From the NCBI RefSeq assembly GCF_029227915.1, contig NC_079883.1:9920001-9984000 (forward strand): 64,000 nt of DNA. The letters are read 5' to 3'. The position numbers and the translations under genes are program-made. Below the pieces are notes generated by a model, which saw only the letters and a program-made list of their open reading frames with translations, made no database searches and was not told the DNA's origin. Shown one piece after another: positions 53,847-64,000 of the stretch. Every line of letters begins with the position of its first letter. Position 1 is the first letter of the stretch. This DNA comes from Hydractinia symbiolongicarpus (taxonomy: Eukaryota; Cnidaria; Hydrozoa; Anthoathecata; Hydractiniidae).

Positions 53847-54130
53847 AACTGCGATTTGATTTGTAAGTTAATACAAAAACGTACGAATATTTAACGTAAG
53901 TGTTAACGAAATAAACTTTACTCGTTTTTTCATCATAAAAATAGGATCGAAATCATGTTTTTTTAACCAATCATAATTAAGTATTAAACAAAAGATTTTT
54001 TTTTTAACCAATTAAATTGCGTATCGGCGTTTTCGGATCGAATTCGATCCGATTTTTTTACTTATAAACAAAAAGTTTTGACTTGCAGTTTAATGCTTAT
54101 TTACAAGTTAAGTAGCAAAAATTTTTAACC

Positions 54131-54535
54131 ATGTCTGACGCAGCAGCTAAAGGAGGAAAACAGGCACCTAAAGTAGCCAAGAAAGGTGAAAAAAGAGCCG
54201 GCAAAAAAGGAGGAAAGATTGGTGGAACTGGTGAAAAGAAACGCAAGAGAAAGAGAAAGGAAAGTTATGCTATTTACATCTACAATGTTTTGAAACAAGT
54301 TCACCCAGATGTCGGAGTTTCAAGCAAAGCTATGAGCATCATGAACTCATTTGTCAACGACATCTTTGAGCGCATTGCTTCCGAAGCTTCGCGTTTGGCT
54401 CTTCAAAACAAAAAGTCGACCATCTCTTCTCGTGAAATTCAAACCGCAGTACGTCTTCTCTTGCCTGGAGAACTTGCAAAACACGCAGTCAGTGAAGGAA
54501 CAAAAGCCGTCACAAAATACACAAGCAGCAAGTAA
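54131..54535 (+). CDS. H2B: Histone H2B, unit 10
   Basis: 134 residues, majority form. Stem-loop at 54559-54574. Confidence 0.98.
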   Translation: MSDAAAKGGKQAPKVAKKGEKRAGKKGGKIGGTGEKKRKRKRKESYAIYIYNVLKQVHPDVGVSSKAMSIMNSFVNDIFERIASEASRLALQNKKSTISSREIQTAVRLLLPGELAKHAVSEGTKAVTKYTSSK

Positions 54536-54995
54536 ACCAACGTCTACCAAACACAAACGGTCTTTTTTAAGACCACACATCTTTAAAAAAACATTTACTT
54601 GGCGTCACTACAAGTTAACCGAAGTTAATAAAACTTCTAAATAATGTGCTTAAGAACACTAGCCTACATTTAAAATACTTCCCCATGTGTGTGTGGATTA
54701 GCTTCACTTTTCATACGTATTATTAGCTGTACTTGCAGAAAAGACAAGTACATTGATCCATGTTATTGCTTACATTTAACTTAACCCAGCTTTTCACGGA
54801 AACACTCCCAGGCAAATTAACCCTACAAAGTATTTCTAAATTTTTTTTGTGTCATATATGACATAGTATCGTATAGCAATAAATGTAACTGTGACAAGAC
54901 TTTACACATTGTGTAATTTGGAAGCGTGCACAAAGTAATGTTTTAAAAGATTTGTGGCTATAAAAATAGCCGTTTTTGTTGAGCAATGACAACGC

Positions 54996-55352
<357 letters not shown>

Positions 55353-55830
55353 TTAACAGAATTCAGACAGCTTTAAAAAGAGGCCATAAAATTACCTACT
55401 GCTCGTGGAAACACCCTAATTAACCAATAGAGTTGCGTCATTACAAAATGTTCCGAACATTTTGTACATTTTTTTAAGTAAAACTGTAGTTTTTTTAAAA
55501 ATTCGTGGTCTTAATGTTTCAGTAAGGCAATAAATTTGGCATCGTTGGAATTCGCCAAACCTTCTGCTACTTACTAAAAAAAAAAAAAGTCAAAAGCTTT
55601 TGTGTATCAGAAGATACAGCCGTTTTCCCGTAGCCAAAAAACACAGATTTTATAAAAATGTTAAAGTAATGAGCGTAATGTCATTATGCAGCCAATCAGA
55701 AATTACTTTCTTAGCACCAATCAAATGGTTTGTTTTGAACCTTAGCTGTCAATCAATATGAGAAATAAAACTTTGGCGCGATAGTGCATTTTAGACCGTC
55801 TTGTGTATCCGTACTACATCGACTTCTTAA

Positions 55831-56244
<414 letters not shown>

Positions 56245-56605
56245 GCATCTTACCAAACAAAAAACGGCTATTTTTATAGCCACACATCCATAAAAAATAT
56301 TACGGCTAGCTTTTTATATCAAACTTTGTCCTGCTTTCTGTTTAAATTTTATGCTACATAAAAATTTTATGCTACATAAAGTTTGACAATGTTAAAAATA
56401 TGAAGGGCAAGAAAAGTAAAAGCAAGAAAATAAGAAATTTAAAAACGAAAATACTTAAACTTAGGGAATCTAATCTTAAATTTACTCTTTTTTAACTGTT
56501 TAAGTGACTTAAACAAGTTTAACTTTGTACCAAGATAATGTTTTTTTGTAAATGTGTGGCTATAAAAATAGCCGTTTGTTAATGTAATAGCCAGATACAC
56601 ACAAA

Positions 56606-57157
56606 TTATTTTTTTGCGGTCTTCTTTGCTGCCTTTTTGGGAGTCTTTTTGACCTTCTTTGCTGCAGGTTTTTTAGCAACAGGCTTCTTTGTGGGTTTCT
56701 TAGCTGCTGGTTTCTTAGCCGAGGCTTTCTTTGTGGCAGGCTTCTTTGCTGCTTTCTTTGGCGTGCTCTTCTTTGCTGGCTTCTTTTTTGGTGTACTTTT
56801 CTTTGCAGTAGGCTTCTTTGCCGTTGGCTTTTTTGCTGCGGCCTTTTTCTTAGGTTTTTCTTTTTTTACCTGACCTAGCTTGAATGATCCAGAAGCACCA
56901 GTGCCTTTAGTTTGAATCAAATCGCCTGATGTTACTCCTCGTTTAAGAGCCATTTTCAGATGATGATCTGAGTTTTCAGCAACTTTGTAATTTGCATGAA
57001 TATATTTTGTAATAGCTTGGCGAGATGAACCACCGCGTTCCTTTAGGGTAGCGATAGCAGCCTTGATCATGTCCACATATTTAGGGTGATCAGCTGTCTT
57101 CTTTGCAGCAGGTTTCTTCTTGGGTGCGATTTTCTTTGGAGAAGCTGCTTCACTCAT
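56606..57157 (-). CDS. H1: Histone H1, unit 10
   Basis: 183 residues from the ATG at 57155-57157. Stem-loop at 56558-56573 (minus). Confidence 0.97.
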   Translation of the reverse strand: MSEAASPKKIAPKKKPAAKKTADHPKYVDMIKAAIATLKERGGSSRQAITKYIHANYKVAENSDHHLKMALKRGVTSGDLIQTKGTGASGSFKLGQVKKEKPKKKAAAKKPTAKKPTAKKSTPKKKPAKKSTPKKAAKKPATKKASAKKPAAKKPTKKPVAKKPAAKKVKKTPKKAAKKTAKK

Positions 57158-57736
57158 TTTTAATGTTTTCTTACAACAATCCAACGATAAACGATGCTTG
57201 TTATCACAGTAGAAGTATACTAAACATTACCGTGTAAATGAGATATAATTTAAGACGGTGCGAAGTATGCGGACGTAAAAGTACCACTCCCGGGAATTGA
57301 TTTGGCGCGAAAACAGAAATGTGTGTTTCTGTACATCGTATAATGTCCGTTTTGGGTGCCGCGACTATGCGAAAGCATGTTAATTTTTATTTGTAGTACG
57401 ACGCAATAGTCTGCAAGAGAAGCTGCTGGAGTTTGAGGTCTTCAGCATTACATCTAGTCTGTTAATTTGGGCTTCTTCCGCGCTCGTGTTAGGATTTTCA
57501 TAAAGCGTTCTTTGGTTTGCGTTGCGTATGTCGGCCTACATCATCGACACGGCCTGTTTCCGGCTATTAGGAGCAATTCATATATTGGGCACTGCGTTTC
57601 GACTTTTTTATTAGACCACAGTAAAAAAATTCACTCACAGAAGTCCCTTTCTTTCATGGCTACAAACACGAAGAATTCTGTCGTAAGTAAAACGAATGCG
57701 CAAGCCAAAATGACGATGGGGCGAAGTCATAAGCAT

Positions 57737-57809
57737 GGCCCTGTGGCCCAATGGATAAGGCATCTGACTACGAATCAGGGGATTCCAGGTTCGACTCCTG
57801 GCAGGGTCG
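57737..57809 (+). tRNA. tRNA-Arg(ACG): tRNA-Arg(ACG), unit 10 (G1 form)
   Basis: Type B form with an intact acceptor end. Confidence 0.95.
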
Positions 57810-58131
57810 CACTGTCGCATTTCGGCTGCATGGTCTACTGTGTAACGCGCGCGCACGTTCTGGCGTAATGCGTTGATAAACGGAATGTACGCAGACATAT
57901 TGGAAAGTAATATCACGCACTTAGTATCGTCGCCTTTGTTAGCATTCATGTAAGTTACCATCCACTCGCTACAGTCGCTCTCCATCCTACGGCTAAATCA
58001 ACAGCCGTGATTTTTACTATGTCGCCGTCCATCCGTACGCGGTGACAGTTGTAAGCTTTACAGTAACGTGACATGCTCCACAAGCAGTTACGGTGTGTGG
58101 ACGATGCCTATCATGGCAACGCTTGTTCTTT

Positions 58132-58317
58132 ATCGCTTCTCGGCCTAATGGCTAAGATCAAGTGTAGTATCTGTTCTTATCAGTTTAATATCTGGTAGGC
58201 CATTCTCTGAATGGTCAGTATATTAATCTGATTTTTGGCCTTGGGTCATGGAGGTGGATTCATTCACGCCGTGACCACGGGTTGCCTTGGTGTTGCACTA
58301 TTACCGATGGCGGCCCA
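58132..58317 (+). ncRNA. U2: U2 snRNA, unit 10
   Basis: Matches unit 1 U2. Confidence 0.96.
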
Positions 58318-58508
58318 CATAAGCAATAAAAGAATAATAGCAGTCCTCTTTCCGACGGCACTCTGCATAGTCTACGGCGGGAACAAAACGCGTACACTGG
58401 GGGAGAATACAGCCTATGCCCCGCGACACGGCAGTTTATAACACACTCAAGCCACAAGCATTAACAAACTTTGAAGGGTACCCTCATGCTACGGTGCAGT
58501 TCCAACTC

Positions 58509-58673
58509 ATACTTACCTGACGGGGAAGTAAAGACTGATCAATGAGGGTTTTCTTCCAGAGTGAGGCTCTTGCATTGCACTACGCTTGGGCTGACCTCTG
58601 CGATTACTGCAAACGTCAGTAACTCGACCGTACAATTTCTGGTAGTGGGGGCCTGCGTCCGCGCTCGCCCCCT
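58509..58673 (+). ncRNA. U1: U1 snRNA, unit 10
   Basis: Matches unit 1 U1. Confidence 0.96.
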
Positions 58674-59002
58674 CCTTAAGTCAAAATGAATGAGCTTAGA
58701 AAAGTTGCGCGGCCAAATGTCGGTGGTGACTTAAACGCTAAGGTAAAACCTCGCTTGGCTGTTACGAAACGTGATTGCGATATAAGTCCTCGGAAGGCGG
58801 CGGAATTTTATTTTATTTGCCATTCCGTCAGGGTTATTGGATGATCGGCAATAGATCGAGTTTGTATGCATTTGAAAGCTCTTTTTTCTCGTACTATCAC
58901 CTGAAAATGTCGTAGGAAAATGTCATAGGAAACACTTTCAACAACCGCCACGTTCCTTAATTGTTATAACAAGAAATATATCACAGCAAATGAAAATGAA
59001 AA

Positions 59003-59120
59003 GCCTACGACACCGGGAGTTCCCAGGCGGTCCCCCATCCAAGTACTATCCCGGCCCGACGATGCTTAACTTCCGTGATCAGACGAGAACGGGTGTGTTC
59101 ATCGTGGTATGGCCGTAGAC
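59003..59120 (-). rRNA. 5S: 5S ribosomal RNA, unit 11
   Basis: Gene sequence unchanged; type B flanks. Confidence 0.97.
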
Positions 59121-59317
59121 ATTAGTAGGTGCAAATACGTGCAATTTATTTTGACGTTGTGATCAAATTTTTTTATTTAATTTCTTTGAGTTACTTAGGA
59201 CAAGGCGTATGCATGGATTATCTATTAGACTTTAAGGTTATAGTTTTGTGAAAAAAACAATGTTTTTTTAAAGATGTGTGGCTATAAAAATAGCCGTTGT
59301 TTTCTGAGTGTAGCGGT

Positions 59318-59698
59318 TTACTTCTTCTGTCCTTTGTCGTTCTTCTTTGGGAGTAAGACAGCTTGAATGTTTGGCAAAACACCACCAGCTGCAATGGTTA
59401 CACCGCTCAAAAGTTTGTTTAATTCTTCATCATTACGAACAGCCAATTGTAAATGTCTTGGAATAATCCTAGCTTTTTTGTTGTCTCTTGCTGCGTTACC
59501 AGCCAACTCCAATATCTCAGCAGATAAATATTCCAAGACGGCTGCTAAGTAAACTGGTGCTCCAGATCCAATTCGGTTAGCATAGTGCCCTCTACGAAGG
59601 AATCTATGCACTCTACCGACTGGAAATTGAAGTCCAGCTCTTGAGGATCTTGTCTTGGCTTTAGCCTTAGCTTTTCCACCTTTTCCACGTCCAGACAT
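59318..59698 (-). CDS. H2A: Histone H2A, unit 11
   Basis: 126 residues, majority form. Stem-loop at 59280-59295 (minus). Confidence 0.98.
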   Translation of the reverse strand: MSGRGKGGKAKAKAKTRSSRAGLQFPVGRVHRFLRRGHYANRIGSGAPVYLAAVLEYLSAEILELAGNAARDNKKARIIPRHLQLAVRNDEELNKLLSGVTIAAGGVLPNIQAVLLPKKNDKGQKK

Positions 59699-59982
59699 AA
59701 CTGCGATTTGATTTGTAAGTTAATACAAAAACGTACGAATATTTAACGTAAGTGTTAACGAAATAAACTTTACTCGTTTTTTCATCATAAAAATAGGATC
59801 GAAATCATGTTTTTTTAACCAATCATAATTAAGTATTAAACAAAAGATTTTTTTTTTAACCAATTAAATTGCGTATCGGCGTTTTCGGATCGAATTCGAT
59901 CCGATTTTTTTACTTATAAACAAAAAGTTTTGACTTGCAGTTTAATGCTTATTTACAAGTTAAGTAGCAAAAATTTTTAACC

Positions 59983-60387
59983 ATGTCTGACGCAGCAGCT
60001 AAAGGAGGAAAACAGGCACCTAAAGTAGCCAAGAAAGGTGAAAAAAGAGCCGGCAAAAAAGGAGGAAAGATTGGTGGAACTGGTGAAAAGAAACGCAAGA
60101 GAAAGAGAAAGGAAAGTTATGCTATTTACATCTACAATGTTTTGAAACAAGTTCACCCAGATGTCGGAGTTTCAAGCAAAGCTATGAGCATCATGAACTC
60201 ATTTGTCAACGACATCTTTGAGCGCATTGCTTCCGAAGCTTCGCGTTTGGCTCTTCAAAACAAAAAGTCGACCATCTCTTCTCGTGAAATTCAAACCGCA
60301 GTACGTCTTCTCTTGCCTGGAGAACTTGCAAAACACGCAGTCAGTGAAGGAACAAAAGCCGTCACAAAATACACAAGCAGCAAGTAA
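59983..60387 (+). CDS. H2B: Histone H2B, unit 11
   Basis: 134 residues, majority form. Stem-loop at 60411-60426. Confidence 0.98.
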   Translation: MSDAAAKGGKQAPKVAKKGEKRAGKKGGKIGGTGEKKRKRKRKESYAIYIYNVLKQVHPDVGVSSKAMSIMNSFVNDIFERIASEASRLALQNKKSTISSREIQTAVRLLLPGELAKHAVSEGTKAVTKYTSSK

Positions 60388-60847
60388 ACCAACGTCTACC
60401 AAACACAAACGGTCTTTTTTAAGACCACACATCTTTAAAAAAACATTTACTTGGCGTCACTACAAGTTAACCGAAGTTAATAAAACTTCTAAATAATGTG
60501 CTTAAGAACACTAGCCTACATTTAAAATACTTCCCCATGTGTGTGTGGATTAGCTTCACTTTTCATACGTATTATTAGCTGTACTTGCAGAAAAGACAAG
60601 TACATTGATCCATGTTATTGCTTACATTTAACTTAACCCAGCTTTTCACGGAAACACTCCCAGGCAAATTAACCCTACAAAGTATTTCTAAATTTTTTTT
60701 GTGTCATATATGACATAGTATCGTATAGCAATAAATGTAACTGTGACAAGACTTTACACATTGTGTAATTTGGAAGCGTGCACAAAGTAATGTTTTAAAA
60801 GATTTGTGGCTATAAAAATAGCCGTTTTTGTTGAGCAATGACAACGC

Positions 60848-61204
<357 letters not shown>

Positions 61205-61682
61205 TTAACAGAATTCAGACAGCTTTAAAAAGAGGCCATAAAATTACCTACTGCTCGTGGAAACACCCTAATTAACCAATAGAGTTGCGTCATTACAAAA
61301 TGTTCCGAACATTTTGTACATTTTTTTAAGTAAAACTGTAGTTTTTTTAAAAATTCGTGGTCTTAATGTTTCAGTAAGGCAATAAATTTGGCATCGTTGG
61401 AATTCGCCAAACCTTCTGCTACTTACTAAAAAAAAAAAAAGTCAAAAGCTTTTGTGTATCAGAAGATACAGCCGTTTTCCCGTAGCCAAAAAACACAGAT
61501 TTTATAAAAATGTTAAAGTAATGAGCGTAATGTCATTATGCAGCCAATCAGAAATTACTTTCTTAGCACCAATCAAATGGTTTGTTTTGAACCTTAGCTG
61601 TCAATCAATATGAGAAATAAAACTTTGGCGCGATAGTGCATTTTAGACCGTCTTGTGTATCCGTACTACATCGACTTCTTAA

Positions 61683-62096
<414 letters not shown>

Positions 62097-62457
62097 GCAT
62101 CTTACCAAACAAAAAACGGCTATTTTTATAGCCACACATCCATAAAAAATATTACGGCTAGCTTTTTATATCAAACTTTGTCCTGCTTTCTGTTTAAATT
62201 TTATGCTACATAAAAATTTTATGCTACATAAAGTTTGACAATGTTAAAAATATGAAGGGCAAGAAAAGTAAAAGCAAGAAAATAAGAAATTTAAAAACGA
62301 AAATACTTAAACTTAGGGAATCTAATCTTAAATTTACTCTTTTTTAACTGTTTAAGTGACTTAAACAAGTTTAACTTTGTACCAAGATAATGTTTTTTTG
62401 TAAATGTGTGGCTATAAAAATAGCCGTTTGTTAATGTAATAGCCAGATACACACAAA

Positions 62458-63009
62458 TTATTTTTTTGCGGTCTTCTTTGCTGCCTTTTTGGGAGTCTTT
62501 TTGACCTTCTTTGCTGCAGGTTTTTTAGCAACAGGCTTCTTTGTGGGTTTCTTAGCTGCTGGTTTCTTAGCCGAGGCTTTCTTTGTGGCAGGCTTCTTTG
62601 CTGCTTTCTTTGGCGTGCTCTTCTTTGCTGGCTTCTTTTTTGGTGTACTTTTCTTTGCAGTAGGCTTCTTTGCCGTTGGCTTTTTTGCTGCGGCCTTTTT
62701 CTTAGGTTTTTCTTTTTTTACCTGACCTAGCTTGAATGATCCAGAAGCACCAGTGCCTTTAGTTTGAATCAAATCGCCTGATGTTACTCCTCGTTTAAGA
62801 GCCATTTTCAGATGATGATCTGAGTTTTCAGCAACTTTGTAATTTGCATGAATATATTTTGTAATAGCTTGGCGAGATGAACCACCGCGTTCCTTTAGGG
62901 TAGCGATAGCAGCCTTGATCATGTCCACATATTTAGGGTGATCAGCTGTCTTCTTTGCAGCAGGTTTCTTCTTGGGTGCGATTTTCTTTGGAGAAGCTGC
63001 TTCACTCAT
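62458..63009 (-). CDS. H1: Histone H1, unit 11
   Basis: 183 residues from the ATG at 63007-63009. Stem-loop at 62410-62425 (minus). Confidence 0.97.
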   Translation of the reverse strand: MSEAASPKKIAPKKKPAAKKTADHPKYVDMIKAAIATLKERGGSSRQAITKYIHANYKVAENSDHHLKMALKRGVTSGDLIQTKGTGASGSFKLGQVKKEKPKKKAAAKKPTAKKPTAKKSTPKKKPAKKSTPKKAAKKPATKKASAKKPAAKKPTKKPVAKKPAAKKVKKTPKKAAKKTAKK

Positions 63010-63588
63010 TTTTAATGTTTTCTTACAACAATCCAACGATAAACGATGCTTGTTATCACAGTAGAAGTATACTAAACATTACCGTGTAAATGAGATATAA
63101 TTTAAGACGGTGCGAAGTATGCGGACGTAAAAGTACCACTCCCGGGAATTGATTTGGCGCGAAAACAGAAATGTGTGTTTCTGTACATCGTATAATGTCC
63201 GTTTTGGGTGCCGCGACTATGCGAAAGCATGTTAATTTTTATTTGTAGTACGACGCAATAGTCTGCAAGAGAAGCTGCTGGAGTTTGAGGTCTTCAGCAT
63301 TACATCTAGTCTGTTAATTTGGGCTTCTTCCGCGCTCGTGTTAGGATTTTCATAAAGCGTTCTTTGGTTTGCGTTGCGTATGTCGGCCTACATCATCGAC
63401 ACGGCCTGTTTCCGGCTATTAGGAGCAATTCATATATTGGGCACTGCGTTTCGACTTTTTTATTAGACCACAGTAAAAAAATTCACTCACAGAAGTCCCT
63501 TTCTTTCATGGCTACAAACACGAAGAATTCTGTCGTAAGTAAAACGAATGCGCAAGCCAAAATGACGATGGGGCGAAGTCATAAACAT

Positions 63589-63661
63589 GGCCCTGTGGCC
63601 CAATGGATAAGGCATCTGACTACGAATCAGGGGATTCCAGGTTCGACTCCTGGCAGGGTCG
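63589..63661 (+). tRNA. tRNA-Arg(ACG): tRNA-Arg(ACG), unit 11 (G1 form)
   Basis: Type B form with an intact acceptor end; a private substitution at 63585 lies in the immediate 5' flank. Confidence 0.95.
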
Positions 63662-63983
63662 CACTGTCGCATTTCGGCTGCATGGTCTACTGTGTAACGC
63701 GCGCGCACGTTCTGGCGTAATGCGTTGATAAACGGAATGTACGCAGACATATTGGAAAGTAATATCACGCACTTAGTATCGTCGCCTTTGTTAGCATTCA
63801 TGTAAGTTACCATCCACTCGCTACAGTCGCTCTCCATCCTACGGCTAAATCAACAGCCGTGATTTTTACTATGTCGCCGTCCATCCGTACGCGGTGACAG
63901 TTGTAAGCTTTACAGTAACGTGACATGCTCCACAAGCAGTTACGGTGTGTGGACGATGCCTATCATGGCAACGCTTGTTCTTT

Positions 63984-64000
63984 ATCGCTTCTCGGCCTAA
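63984..64000 (+). ncRNA. U2: U2 snRNA, unit 11, 5' end only
   Basis: The first 17 nt (ATCGCTTCTCGGCCTAA) are present before the window ends; the gene presumably continues outside. Confidence 0.9.

Overview
The window is one long head-to-tail tandem array from an animal genome: ten complete copies and one incomplete copy of a compound repeat of about 5.85-5.88 kb. Intronless canonical histones whose genes end in the metazoan histone 3' stem-loop, together with metazoan-type U1, U2, 5S and tRNA genes, identify an animal. The H2A, H2B and H1 sequences, AT-rich spacers and histone/5S linkage look most like a cnidarian, perhaps a hydrozoan. That placement is from recall of family sequences and is only moderately certain.

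Every unit carries nine genes in the same order and orientation: 5S rRNA (-), H2A (-), H2B (+), H4 (-), H3 (+), H1 (-), tRNA-Arg(ACG) (+), U2 snRNA (+), U1 snRNA (+). H2A/H2B and H4/H3 are divergent pairs with shared promoter spacers. Each histone gene ends in a 16-nt stem-loop. U2 and U1 share a proximal element at about -55 and a similar 3' box. The unit therefore joins the five replication-dependent histones, two Pol II snRNAs and two Pol III genes, all products needed in bulk by dividing cells. Units start at 1, 5877, 11753, 17629, 23505, 29381, 35377, 41229, 47079, 52931 and 58783. The last is cut by the window end inside U2. For units 2-5, any position given for unit 1 can be shifted by 5876 x (n-1).

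The copies are almost identical but fall into two subfamilies. Type A (units 1-5 and the start of unit 6, 5876 bp) and type B (the rest of unit 6 and units 7-11, about 5852 bp) differ by 12 substitutions, a 22-bp deletion beside the 5S terminator and one TG repeat. Eight substitutions cluster around the H1-tRNA-U2 spacers, and one changes base 1 of the tRNA. The switch from A to B falls at a 500-N assembly gap inside the H2B of unit 6, so adjacency of the two blocks is not proven.

Individual damaged or altered copies are H2A of unit 4 (stop at codon 42), H2A of unit 1 (Ser2 to Pro), H2B of unit 9 (one inserted Val), H4 of unit 9 (Lys5 to Glu) and U1 of unit 8 (one base lost in stem-loop I). 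The last changes sit in a 2.7-kb cluster of private indels that may be a low-quality consensus patch. I found no transposons, CRISPR arrays or other protein genes; the remaining open frames are shadows of histone or RNA genes.
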